From NCBI RefSeq assembly GCF_002734215.1, contig NZ_NSEB01000023.1, forward strand, positions 151,858 through 215,857: a DNA stretch of 64,000 bases. Direction: 5' to 3'. This DNA is from Fredinandcohnia onubensis. Its GTDB lineage: Bacteria; Bacillota; Bacilli; Bacillales; Bacillaceae_L. The notes beneath the pieces are model-generated. The model saw only the letters and a list, made by a program, of their open reading frames with translations, was not told the origin of the DNA and did no database searches. Below, in pieces: positions 18,325-27,778 of this stretch. Both the position numbers and the translations under genes were made by a program. Each line of letters begins with the position of its first letter. Position 1 is the stretch's first letter.

Positions 18325-19707
18325 TTGGAAAGAAATATCGGTGCTATAAGCGAGAGGACTAGTGAACTTATAGAAATGGATAAAAAGCATTATATACATC
18401 CTACCAGTTCACCTAAGTTACAGGCTGAGCAAGGAGCTAGTATCATTTTCTCCGAAGGTAAAGGTGTATATGTGAAAAATACCCATGGTGATACTTACCT
18501 AGATGGTATGTCTATGTTATGGAACGTGAATCTAGGTCATGGCCAAAAAGAATTGGCTGAGGCAGCGAAAGAACAAATGAGTAATATGGCGTTTGCTTCA
18601 TCGTTTCAAGGGTTCTCAAACGAACCAGCAATTAGGCTTGCTAAAAAACTAGCCTCTATTGCTCCAGGCGATCTTAACTCTGTTTTCTTTACTTCTGGGG
18701 GGTCTGAATCCAATGATACGGCGATTAAGTTGTCTAGGTTTTATTGGATCCTAAAGGGCCAGCCAAGGAAACGAAAAATTATTGCAATTGAAAATGGATA
18801 CCATGGAGTTACGGTTGCGGCTCAAACAGCAACATTTATCCCACATTTTCATAATTTTTCAGGTTCCAACATTGAAGAAGTATATCATGCAAAGCCATAC
18901 TTAACCAATTGTGAATTAGGAGATAAAAGTGACCCGAATTTCAAGGGAAGTATTCGAGATATTGTTGAAAGGGAGGGTGCAGATACTATTGCAGCCATTA
19001 TTATTGAACCTGTCCAAGGTTCTGGGGGCGTTAATATACCACCGGAAGGCTATATGCAAGCAGTTCGAAAGCTCTGTGACGAATTTGGGATATTATTTAT
19101 TGCAGATGAAGTTATTTGTGGATTTGGACGTACAGGAAAAATGTTTGGAGTAGAGAATTGGAATGTGGTTCCGGATTTGATGAGTATAGCCAAGGGGATT
19201 ACGAGCGGATATTCTCAATTAGGTGGCGTTCTATTAAATGATAAGATTCGGAACACAATTAGTCAATATGATGGCGTTTTAGCACATGGATTCACTTATA
19301 GTGGGCATCCAACGGCATGTGCTGTTGGACTGAAAAACCTAGAAATTCTTGAACGCGATGAAATTGTTGAAAATGTTAAAAACATGGAAGAAGAGCTGGA
19401 AAAAGGATTAAAATATTTAAGTGATAACCATTGGAGTGTTACTAAGACAAGAGTGATAGGATTGCTGGCAGCATTTGAACTATGGGAGGATAGAAATACT
19501 GGTAAGAATTTCGATGTATCCATTCAGCCGGGCAATGTTGTAGCCAACGAATGCTTTAACAGAAAGCTAATTCTCAGAGGAGGACTCGGTTCACATCGTC
19601 AAACCGTAGTCATGGCTCCTCCTCTTATAATAAATAGGGAAGAGGTACAAAAACTAATCAATATAATTGATGCGTCAATTACAGCTTTCGAAAAAAGCAT
19701 AAAGTAA
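18325..19707 (+). CDS. Class III pyridoxal-phosphate aminotransferase
   Basis: About 460 residues, omega-aminotransferase family (relatives include beta-alanine, putrescine and taurine pyruvate aminotransferases). Substrate loop MLWNVNLGHG, phosphate cup SGGSESNDTAIKL, cofactor Asp in FIADEVICGFGRTGKMFG, and the PLP lysine in SIAKGITSGY are all present. The TTG at 18325 lies 6 nt after TAGGAGTG; a GTG at 18316 overlaps the ribosome site. It should convert a terminal amine to an aldehyde for the neighbouring dehydrogenase, with pyruvate or 2-oxoglutarate as acceptor. Last gene before a 558-bp gap. Confidence 0.92.
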   Translation: MERNIGAISERTSELIEMDKKHYIHPTSSPKLQAEQGASIIFSEGKGVYVKNTHGDTYLDGMSMLWNVNLGHGQKELAEAAKEQMSNMAFASSFQGFSNEPAIRLAKKLASIAPGDLNSVFFTSGGSESNDTAIKLSRFYWILKGQPRKRKIIAIENGYHGVTVAAQTATFIPHFHNFSGSNIEEVYHAKPYLTNCELGDKSDPNFKGSIRDIVEREGADTIAAIIIEPVQGSGGVNIPPEGYMQAVRKLCDEFGILFIADEVICGFGRTGKMFGVENWNVVPDLMSIAKGITSGYSQLGGVLLNDKIRNTISQYDGVLAHGFTYSGHPTACAVGLKNLEILERDEIVENVKNMEEELEKGLKYLSDNHWSVTKTRVIGLLAAFELWEDRNTGKNFDVSIQPGNVVANECFNRKLILRGGLGSHRQTVVMAPPLIINREEVQKLINIIDASITAFEKSIK

Positions 19708-19893
19708 ATACCTTAATAAATTTCTATTATAAATATACAATTATATATATCCCTTCGCTCGACTCACAAATTAAGTGATCGGGCTTTCTTCATAATCGAA
19801 TGATCTAGGTTACGGGAAGAGATTAGTAATGAGAAGTCACGATGGCAAAAGAAACTCCATAAATCATACTTACATAATTAATATACCTAATAT

Positions 19894-19920
19894 CTATTGA
19901 TAGATAAAAACTATCAATAG
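19894..19920. promoter_or_regulatory. LysR-type operator, site C of three (perfect dyad)
   Basis: CTATTGATAG, 7 nt (ATAAAAA), CTATCAATAG, a perfect dyad whose arms extend to 14 bp (19890-19903 and 19911-19924). It contains T-N11-A (T19901, A19913). Its centre (19907) is exactly 51 bp before the TATAAT at 19958, as in site A. This is the best copy of the shared motif. Confidence 0.7.
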
Positions 19921-19957
19921 ATATAAATATAGAATTTTCTAATTATTCATTTTATAT

Positions 19958-19963
19958 TATAAT
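19958..19963 (+). promoter_or_regulatory. -10 box of TRAP operon promoter
   Basis: Perfect TATAAT without a recognisable -35, placed relative to dyad C exactly as the acyl-CoA operon -10 is placed relative to dyad A. Confidence 0.55.
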
Positions 19964-20000
19964 TACGTTAAGAAGATTAAAAAAATAAGGAGGTAATCAG

Positions 20001-20018
20001 CATGTTTATAATTTGGTA
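20001..20018 (+). other. Five-codon reading frame with strong ribosome site (possible leader peptide)
   Basis: AAGGAGGT (19986-19993) followed 7 nt later by ATG TTT ATA ATT TGG TAA. The ribosome site is near perfect for such a short frame. It could be a leader peptide controlling the TRAP genes 250 nt downstream, or a relic of a lost gene start. No terminator-antiterminator pair was seen beside it. Confidence 0.25.
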
Positions 20019-20157
20019 ATCCCATGCCTTTATTTTGAAAACTAATGTGTAACAATTTGAGGTCATTTTTCTAAATAATGTATTTGTAAATTTATTAACA
20101 GTATATGGGCTAAAGTACACAAATTTTTGAAATTTAAATAAGTAGTCAACAGATAAA

Positions 20158-20171
20158 TGAAAGCGCAAACA
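20158..20171. promoter_or_regulatory. cre-like catabolite control site
   Basis: TGAAAGCGCAAACA differs from the cre consensus TGWAANCGNTNWCA at one position. It lies in the transcribed leader of the TRAP operon, mirroring the site at 9839-9852 in the ABC operon leader. Confidence 0.5.
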
Positions 20172-20265
20172 TAATTGGTAATTTAGTGATTAATTGTTTT
20201 GTTAATTACTTCAAATGTAATAGATTTAGATAAAGTTTAGTTAATAGAAGTGGGGGAGGAAAAAA

Positions 20266-21276
20266 ATGCTCAAAAGCAAGACTATAAATTTAATAATAAT
20301 TTTATTAGTAGCAATTTCCTTGGTAGCATGTAGCAATCAAGAATCACAGGCAATCCTTGAGGAGCAAGGTTTTAATGAAGCAGACGAAAAGGTAACAGTT
20401 GTTACTGCCGGTCAAGGTGGAACTTGGTATGGCATGATGGGAGCATATGCAGATCTAGTAAATAACGGAATAAAAGGTACAACCATGAATGTTACACCGA
20501 GCGGGGGAGCTGCTGAAAATGTAAATTTAATGAAGGATCATTCAGCTGAGATAGGTTTTCTAACCTCCTACCATGCATATGATGCATTGAATGGGACTGG
20601 GGTATATGAAGGTGAAGAGCCTATCGAACATCTAACAGCATTGGCAATGACGGATCCCCTATATATTAGTTTTGTAGTAAGAGCCGATTCCGATATTAAG
20701 TCCTTTGAAGATTTTAAAGGGAAAAGAATAGGAAGAGGAGAAGCTGGATCTGTATCGTATACAATCCTAAGTCAGATTTTTGAAGAATATGGTATAAAAG
20801 AAGAGGATTTGAAAGGACAAAATATTGGTTCAGCTGACCAAGCTGAAGCATTAAAGGATGGAAACTTAGATATATTTGCATATGTGGCAGGCGGACCAAG
20901 TGGTGCTTCAGCAGCGCTATTAGAGTTAGGTTCATCAATCGATATTAGATATATAGAAATTACTGGAGAAGTAAGAGATCGCATCGCAGCAAAATATCCA
21001 TATGTACCTGCTACCATTCCAGCTGGTCATATGGGGAATAAAGAAGATGTAGAAACGATGCAGATAGGAGTAACCTTAACTGCTTCTGCGAATCTAAGTG
21101 AAAATTATGTCTACGAATTAACGAAAACACTATTTGAAAATAAAGACCATTTAATTTCTGCACATAAAAGTTGGGCGGGGTTAAGTACGAGTGATATACC
21201 TATTCCTTTACATCCAGGTGCCGAAAAATATTACAAAGAAAAAGGTATTGAACCTACATTTATAGATTTAGATTAA
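20266..21276 (+). CDS. TAXI-family TRAP transporter solute-binding lipoprotein
   Basis: A 336-residue TAXI-type binding protein. A lipoprotein signal ends at LVACSNQ with Cys22. The mature start has VTVVTAGQGGTWYGMMGAYADLVN, the TAXI hallmark region, and later AEIGFLTSYHAYDA. The ribosome site is GTGGGGGAGG. TAXI proteins feed fused TRAP permeases, driven by ion gradients, and usually carry organic acids such as glutamate or dicarboxylates. The permease gene follows after 127 bp. This gives the regulon a second import route next to the ABC system. Confidence 0.93.
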   Translation: MLKSKTINLIIILLVAISLVACSNQESQAILEEQGFNEADEKVTVVTAGQGGTWYGMMGAYADLVNNGIKGTTMNVTPSGGAAENVNLMKDHSAEIGFLTSYHAYDALNGTGVYEGEEPIEHLTALAMTDPLYISFVVRADSDIKSFEDFKGKRIGRGEAGSVSYTILSQIFEEYGIKEEDLKGQNIGSADQAEALKDGNLDIFAYVAGGPSGASAALLELGSSIDIRYIEITGEVRDRIAAKYPYVPATIPAGHMGNKEDVETMQIGVTLTASANLSENYVYELTKTLFENKDHLISAHKSWAGLSTSDIPIPLHPGAEKYYKEKGIEPTFIDLD

Positions 21277-21403
21277 TAGTTATTAATTATTATTTTACCG
21301 ATAATTAAAATTTTGATGTTAAAGCCTCTGGACAAATACTATTTTGCTGTGTGTATTTGTCCATTCTTTTATACTCAGTACCTTGTAAAAGGAGGATGAA
21401 TTT

Positions 21404-23344
21404 TTGGGAAAAAAAATATTGAAGAGAAAAAAGAAAGTAGTGCTTGAAGAAGGCATTCAACAAAGACACTTCACCGGAATTCCAAATTTAGTCATCATGG
21501 CTATCTCAGTATTGTTTTCTTTAGTATTTTTATATACTTCACAATTTGGTGTGATGGCGCCTTTAGCACAGGGGAGCTTATTATTGATTTTCACATTATT
21601 ATTAGTTTTTTTGTTATTTCCAGGATTCAAGACTGATAACAAGTGGCTAAAAATAATTGATAGTTTGTTTGCAATTTTAGGAGCAGTTGCATTTGTTAGA
21701 GTTTTTATAACACACGAGGATTTAGTAGCAAGGGGCGGCCAACCAGAGGTGGCCGATCTTATATTGGGTGGAGTAGCAATCGTCTTATTAATAGAGGCTA
21801 TTCGGAGAACTATAGGATGGACTCTACCTATTTTGATTGTAGTATTTTTAATTTACGCATTCTTTGGCCCTTATTTTCCAGGATTATTACAACATGCAGG
21901 GATGACTTATGAAAGAGTAATTCAAGTGGTGTATTTAACAACTGAAGGAATATTTACAACACCGGTAAAAGCAGTTGCAAATTTTGTGTTAGTTTTCATT
22001 ATTTTAGGATCTGTGTTGCAACGTTCGGGGACAGGAAAAGTATTTATTGATTTATCTATGTCATTGTTTGGACTTTTTCGGGGTGGTTCCGCTAAAGTTG
22101 CTGTTATTGCCAGTAGTCTTTTTGGATCAGTTTCAGGTAGTGCTGTATCTAATGTAATGGGGACAGGTACAATCACTATTCCTCTAATGAAAGGAAATGG
22201 ATTCAAAGGCCGTGTAGCTGGTGCAATTGAAGCAGTAGCATCAACTGGTGGACAGATAATGCCTCCAGTTATGGGAGCAGTTGCATTTGTTATGGCAGAA
22301 ATGATGGGTGTCAGCTACCTTGCAGTAGTGATTTCTGCAATAATTCCATCAATCCTTTATTATGTTTCATTATTTTTTATGGTAGATTTAGAAGCTGCAA
22401 AATTAGGAATGAAAGGTATACCAAAACAAGACTTACCTAGGTTTCGAGATGTGATGAAAAAAGGTGGACATTTATTAATTCCTATTCTTGTTTTAATCAT
22501 ATTACTGTCAGTCGTGCACTTTTCACCTCAGAAATCTGCCTTTTGGACGATTGTTGTAGCCATGATTGTACCACAATTACGTAAGTCAACTAGAGTATCT
22601 TTAAAAACATTGCTCCTTGGTTTAAAAGATTCTGCTGTTAATGTATTAATGGTATCGGTAGTTTGTGCAGGTGCGGGAATTATAATTGCGGTGATGCTAT
22701 ATACCGGTTTGGCATTAAACCTTTCTAGTTTAATAATCCAATTGTCGGGTGGATTACTCCCAGTTCTACTTATACTAACTGCTGTTGCATCTCTTATATT
22801 GGGAATGGGTCTTCCAACAACTGCTGCATATATTGTTTTAGCGGTTTTAATAGCCCCAACCTTGTCACAAATGGGTATTGACCCAATGGCTGCACATATG
22901 TTTGTTTTATATTTTGGAGTCATATCTGCCATTACACCTCCGGTTGCTGTTGCAGCATTTGCAGGTGCATCTTTGGCAAGTTCAAACCCAATTCAAACTG
23001 GAGTTACTTCATTTCGCTTTGGAATAGCAGGCTTTATTGTTCCATTCATGTTTATATACGGACCTGAATTATTGTTATTGGAGGGGTCGGTTATTGACAT
23101 TATCCTAACGTTTGTTTTCTCGATAATAGGAATATATGCGATCGTTACTACCTTACAAGGATTCTTAATTCGAGCAATGAATGTTATGGAGAGAATTTGT
23201 ATGTTTATTACTTCAATATTATTGATAGTTCCTGAAATAATTTCAAGTGCTTTAGGGATCAGTTTATTTATAATTGTCTTTGCTTTTCATCATATACGTA
23301 CAAAAAATAAAAACGTTGAATCACCACATGTAGAAATATCCTAA
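21404..23344 (+). CDS. TRAP transporter fused permease (DctQM type)
   Basis: A 646-residue membrane protein in which the small DctQ-like and large DctM-like subunits are fused, the form always paired with TAXI binding proteins. About 16-18 hydrophobic segments. Family blocks include GSVSGSAVSNVMGTGTITIPLM, EAVASTGGQIMPPVMGAVAFVMAE, LGMGLPTTAAYIVLAVLIAP and FYFGVISAITPPVAVAAFAGAS-like sequence. The TTG start at 21404 has AAAGGAGG upstream. It imports the ligand of the TAXI protein by cation symport. Confidence 0.94.
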   Translation: MGKKILKRKKKVVLEEGIQQRHFTGIPNLVIMAISVLFSLVFLYTSQFGVMAPLAQGSLLLIFTLLLVFLLFPGFKTDNKWLKIIDSLFAILGAVAFVRVFITHEDLVARGGQPEVADLILGGVAIVLLIEAIRRTIGWTLPILIVVFLIYAFFGPYFPGLLQHAGMTYERVIQVVYLTTEGIFTTPVKAVANFVLVFIILGSVLQRSGTGKVFIDLSMSLFGLFRGGSAKVAVIASSLFGSVSGSAVSNVMGTGTITIPLMKGNGFKGRVAGAIEAVASTGGQIMPPVMGAVAFVMAEMMGVSYLAVVISAIIPSILYYVSLFFMVDLEAAKLGMKGIPKQDLPRFRDVMKKGGHLLIPILVLIILLSVVHFSPQKSAFWTIVVAMIVPQLRKSTRVSLKTLLLGLKDSAVNVLMVSVVCAGAGIIIAVMLYTGLALNLSSLIIQLSGGLLPVLLILTAVASLILGMGLPTTAAYIVLAVLIAPTLSQMGIDPMAAHMFVLYFGVISAITPPVAVAAFAGASLASSNPIQTGVTSFRFGIAGFIVPFMFIYGPELLLLEGSVIDIILTFVFSIIGIYAIVTTLQGFLIRAMNVMERICMFITSILLIVPEIISSALGISLFIIVFAFHHIRTKNKNVESPHVEIS

Positions 23345-23383
23345 ACTATAGCTTTAAGTTTAGTAGTAGATTATGGCAATTAA

Positions 23384-24373
<990 letters not shown>

Positions 24374-24465
24374 AATAGGAATTAATAAACTAGTTAGCTA
24401 GTCTCTATTAAAAGTATTAGTATCTTCATTAGGTTTATAAAATTAAAATGTTAGGAGCAATCAAA

Positions 24466-25458
24466 TTGAAAGAAAATTTTAATGCATTAGTTGTAAATAA
24501 AACAGATAGCCAATTTTTAGTGGATGTTAAAACGCTAACATTAGAGGATTTATCCCCGGGGGATGTTACTGTAAAGGTTGCTTACTCTAGTGTCAATTAC
24601 AAAGACGGTCTTGCTTCCATTCCAAACGGAAAAATTCTGGACACATACCCATTTGTACCAGGCATTGATATGGCAGGAACGGTTGTTGCATCAAAAGATA
24701 GTCGTTTCAAAGAAGGAGACAAAATAATTGCAACAAGTTACGAAATTGGAATAAAAAGTTTTGGTGGTTTCAGCGAGTATGCTCGTTTGAAAGGAGATTG
24801 GATTGTACCGCTACCGGATGGACTTTCCCTAATAGAAGCGATGGCATTTGGCACAGCTGGCTTCACAGCAGCATTATCAATTCAACGTTTGCAAGATAAT
24901 GGAATTAACCCTGATAAGGGTGAAGTACTAGTAACTGGTGCTACTGGTGGAGTTGGGAGTTTAGCTGTTTCCATATTATCAAAGTTGGGCTACTATGTGG
25001 TTGCAAGTACTGGAAAAGAAAGTGAGTACGATTATTTAAAAAGTATAGGTGCAAATGAAGTTATTTCACGAGAAGAGGTTAATTATGAAAAAATTCCAGC
25101 ACTTGGAAAACAACGTTGGGCAGGTGCAGTTGATCCAGTTGGTGGGAACACGCTTGCTTCAATACTAAGTAATTGTAAGTATGGGGCATCGGTAGCTGTC
25201 AGTGGATTAACTGGCGGACCAAAAGTACCTACAACTGTTTTTCCATTTATTCTTCGAGGGATAAATTTATTAGGAATTGATTCTGCATATTGTCCAATGA
25301 ATATTCGTAAACCACTGTGGAACCGAATGGCAAACGAGATGAAACCAGAGACTCTTTTAAGTGATATAGGACAAGAAATTACGTTGGAAGAACTTCCTAG
25401 TACACTTGAGAAAATATTAAAAGGTCAAGCTCGCGGACGTTCAATTGTAAAATTGTAA
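24466..25458 (+). CDS. YhdH/AcuI-family oxidoreductase (acrylyl-CoA reductase-like)
   Basis: About 330 residues of the zinc-free medium-chain dehydrogenase YhdH/YhfP/AcuI group. Visible blocks are SSVNYKDGLA, PFVPGIDMAGTVV, GTAGFTAALSIQRL, VLVTGATGGVGSLAVSILSKLGY (NADPH site) and the C-terminal GQARGRSIVKL. AcuI reduces acrylyl-CoA to propionyl-CoA with NADPH and is known from 3-hydroxypropionate and DMSP/acrylate catabolism. Given the hydratases and CoA-transferases in the same regulon, reduction of an enoyl-CoA is a reasonable role. The TTG at 24466 has TAGGAGC 8 nt before it. A strong terminator follows at 25500. Confidence 0.87.
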   Translation: MKENFNALVVNKTDSQFLVDVKTLTLEDLSPGDVTVKVAYSSVNYKDGLASIPNGKILDTYPFVPGIDMAGTVVASKDSRFKEGDKIIATSYEIGIKSFGGFSEYARLKGDWIVPLPDGLSLIEAMAFGTAGFTAALSIQRLQDNGINPDKGEVLVTGATGGVGSLAVSILSKLGYYVVASTGKESEYDYLKSIGANEVISREEVNYEKIPALGKQRWAGAVDPVGGNTLASILSNCKYGASVAVSGLTGGPKVPTTVFPFILRGINLLGIDSAYCPMNIRKPLWNRMANEMKPETLLSDIGQEITLEELPSTLEKILKGQARGRSIVKL

Positions 25459-25499
25459 TATGTTATGAAATAAGAAAATACAATTAGCAGTATTTCTTT

Positions 25500-25548
25500 A
25501 GACTGTAGACAACTCGATACAAATCGTGTTGTCTACAGTCTTTTTTTG
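25500..25548 (+). terminator. Rho-independent terminator after YhdH/AcuI-like gene
   Basis: Perfect 14-bp stem AGACTGTAGACAAC / GTTGTCTACAGTCT (25500-25513, 25528-25541) followed by seven T. It marks the end of the catabolic block. Confidence 0.95.
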
Positions 25549-25986
25549 GAATATTTTTAAACAATCACTTTTCTACTGCTCACACCTGCTTACTATACCG
25601 CACCAAAGCGGTGAATCTATGTGAAAGACTAAAATACTAGATAAATTAGATATTTTGGCTTGTACATGTTTGGCGTGAAAAATATTTTGTGGTAGTAAAT
25701 AACTGAATATTACAAAAGATATTGACGGTCACAACTGGAAAATTGTAGTGTAATGGAGGCAGAGGACATTTCAAATTTTACAAACGTCAAACGCATTTTA
25801 CATCTTCTCAACAATTCCTCATCAATCGATTTCACAGAATACATAATCTTGACAGTCAAAAGTGATAAGGTCCGCTAGTCGACTTTTTTTACTTTTTAAC
25901 TGTATATACACGATACATAGAAGGGAGCGTGCCACTGACTTATATCATACGAGTTATTTTTCAAAACTAAAAACGGAGGTATGTAA
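25549..25986. other. 438-bp intergenic region before the protease gene
   Basis: No gene and no clear promoter. A TTGACA occurs at 25849-25854 but no -10 at the right distance was found; a T-rich stretch follows GTCGAC near 25880. The protease start at 25987 has a CGGAGGT ribosome site. Confidence 0.5.
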
Positions 25987-27624
25987 ATGAAGAAATTAGT
26001 CAGTTTTGCGATTGTGCTTTTACTCGTTTTAACGATGTTTGCAGGTGTATCTTTTGCCAATCAGCCCGACAATGCGGGAAAAGGGAACCAAGACTTTGTT
26101 GAAGGTGAACTAATCGTTTCAGTGGAGCCGAAACAAAAGGGCAATTCGGATTCCACAATCCAGAGTGCAGATAGTCTGATAGGTCAAGATGATGCGTTAA
26201 AAGCAAAGGGATTCTCAATCATAGACACTCTCCATGTTGAAGATACTTCAGTCAAACCACTCCTTAATAAAAATTTTAACAAAAAAGTAGTCGAGAAAAT
26301 GGGCTTAGTCTACTTAGTCAAATACTCTCCGGATCAGTTCAAATCTAGTAATATAGCCACAAAAGAATTGCGTAAAGAGTTAATGAATCTTGGGTTTAAA
26401 GTTAGATATATTTCCGAAAATTATAAGATGATGGCCATTGAAGGAACAGCGACAATTCAAGCTGTTCATCAAAATCAAAAATGGCATTACGACATGATTA
26501 AGGCTCCACAAGCATGGACAGTTACGAATGGTTCAAGTGCTGTAAAAATTGCTGTGTTGGATACTGGAATCGACCATAACCACCCTAGTCTAGCCAATTT
26601 TGTGAACACGAGCTTGGGAAGAACCTTCGTCGGTGGAACAACGATGGATGTTCAAGGTCATGGAACTCACGTTGCTGGAACGATTGCAAGCTATGGATCA
26701 GTTTCTGGAGTCATGCAAAATGCAACGCTTATTCCAGTGAAGGTTCTTGGTGATGATGGGTCAGGTTCCTTATACGGAATCACACAAGGAATTTTATATG
26801 CAGCCAATATTGATGCAGATGTCATCAATATGTCTCTTGGAGGCGGAGGTTATAATCAAAGCATGGATGAGGCGGTACAAACTGCCACATCGCAAGGAAC
26901 GATTGTTGTAGCAGCTTCTGGTAATGACGGGGCATCGAGTATTTCGTATCCAGCGGCTTATAGTAGTGTAATCGCGGTTGGATCCGTTACATCGAACCGA
27001 ACACGTTCAAGCTTTTCAAACTATGGATCTGGCTTAGAGCTTATGGCACCAGGCTCGAATATTTACAGCACCTATCCTAATAGTCGCTATACAACCTTAT
27101 CAGGTACATCAATGGCGACTCCACATGTGGCTGGCGTAGCGGGATTAATTAGAGCGGCGAATCCGAATATTTCAGTCTCACAAGCTAGACAAATTTTACG
27201 TGATACAGCACAAGCGGCTGGTAGCTCCACGCAATACGGGTATGGAATTGTTGATGCCCATGCAGCGGTTGTAGCGGCTTCTGGGGGCGGCGGAACAACA
27301 CCTCCACCACCATCATCAACTGAAACAGTTACAACTGTATCGACAAACTACAGCTACTATTATCGTGGAGAAACCGTTTATGTCACAAGTACAGTAAAAG
27401 ATTCAAATGGAGCTGCGCTTGCAAATGCATCTGTGAATTTTAAAATCACACGACCAAATGGAACAACGGTAACATCAACTGCAACAACCAATTCGTCAGG
27501 TGTAGCAACCTGGTCGATCGGCACAAACTATTACACAGCAACTGGAACATACAAATTGGACGCAACTGCTTCGAAGAGTGGATATTCAAGTAGTACGGGT
27601 TCTACAACGTTTAGAGTTTACTAA
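25987..27624 (+). CDS. Secreted subtilisin-like serine protease (S8) with C-terminal Ig-like domain
   Basis: A 545-residue exported protease. A signal peptide spans residues 1-24 (cut after SFA). An inhibitor-type prodomain reaches about residue 165. The S8 catalytic domain has Asp192 (AVLDTGIDH), His225 (GHGTHVAGT), oxyanion Asn313 (SGNDG) and Ser375 (SGTSMATPHVAG). A Gly/Thr/Pro/Ser linker near 433-445 leads to a roughly 100-residue Big-like beta domain (about 446-545) with repeated Thr/Ser/Tyr. The domain may aid wall or substrate binding. Stands alone, ended by its own terminator. Extracellular protein digestion is the likely role. Confidence 0.95.
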   Translation: MKKLVSFAIVLLLVLTMFAGVSFANQPDNAGKGNQDFVEGELIVSVEPKQKGNSDSTIQSADSLIGQDDALKAKGFSIIDTLHVEDTSVKPLLNKNFNKKVVEKMGLVYLVKYSPDQFKSSNIATKELRKELMNLGFKVRYISENYKMMAIEGTATIQAVHQNQKWHYDMIKAPQAWTVTNGSSAVKIAVLDTGIDHNHPSLANFVNTSLGRTFVGGTTMDVQGHGTHVAGTIASYGSVSGVMQNATLIPVKVLGDDGSGSLYGITQGILYAANIDADVINMSLGGGGYNQSMDEAVQTATSQGTIVVAASGNDGASSISYPAAYSSVIAVGSVTSNRTRSSFSNYGSGLELMAPGSNIYSTYPNSRYTTLSGTSMATPHVAGVAGLIRAANPNISVSQARQILRDTAQAAGSSTQYGYGIVDAHAAVVAASGGGGTTPPPPSSTETVTTVSTNYSYYYRGETVYVTSTVKDSNGAALANASVNFKITRPNGTTVTSTATTNSSGVATWSIGTNYYTATGTYKLDATASKSGYSSSTGSTTFRVY

Positions 27625-27652
27625 TTATTTGCCGAAGCTAGTCTATTTTTTA

Positions 27653-27684
27653 AGGAGTCTCATCTTTAGAGACTCCTATTTTTA
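27653..27684 (+). terminator. Rho-independent terminator after protease gene
   Basis: Stem AGGAGTCTC (27653-27661) / GAGACTCCT (27669-27677), 7-nt loop, then ATTTTTAT. Confidence 0.92.
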
Positions 27685-27692
27685 TATTTTAT

Positions 27693-27723
27693 ATGTTAAC
27701 TTAATATAAAAACAGGTTGACAA
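27693..27723. promoter_or_regulatory. BirA-type biotin operator overlapping a promoter
   Basis: ATGTTAAC, 15 nt, GTTGACAA fits the Gram-positive BirA box TTGTTAAC-N14/15-GTTAACAA with two mismatches. The right arm contains a -35 TTGACA (27717-27722); TATTTT at 27741-27746 is a possible -10. BirA with biotinyl-AMP would block transcription of bioY and bioB. Confidence 0.75.
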
Positions 27724-27778
27724 ATAAACCATTTTCTCATTATTTTAATTATATAGATAAAAGAAGGAGGCTAAAGAA

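Larger units (their letters stand above)
19708..20265. other. 558-bp intergenic leader region of the TRAP operon
   Basis: No full gene is seen. It holds the LysR-type dyad (19894-19920), a TATAAT (19958-19963), a strong ribosome site followed by a five-residue reading frame (20001-20018), and a cre-like site (20158-20171). No clear Rho-independent terminator for the aminotransferase gene was found. The implied untranslated leader of the TRAP operon is about 295 nt, unusually long. Confidence 0.6.

Noticed and set aside
19890..19924. The perfect inverted repeat as a terminator for the aminotransferase gene
   Set aside because: No T-tract follows, and its position and half-sites match two other promoter dyads, so an operator is the better reading.
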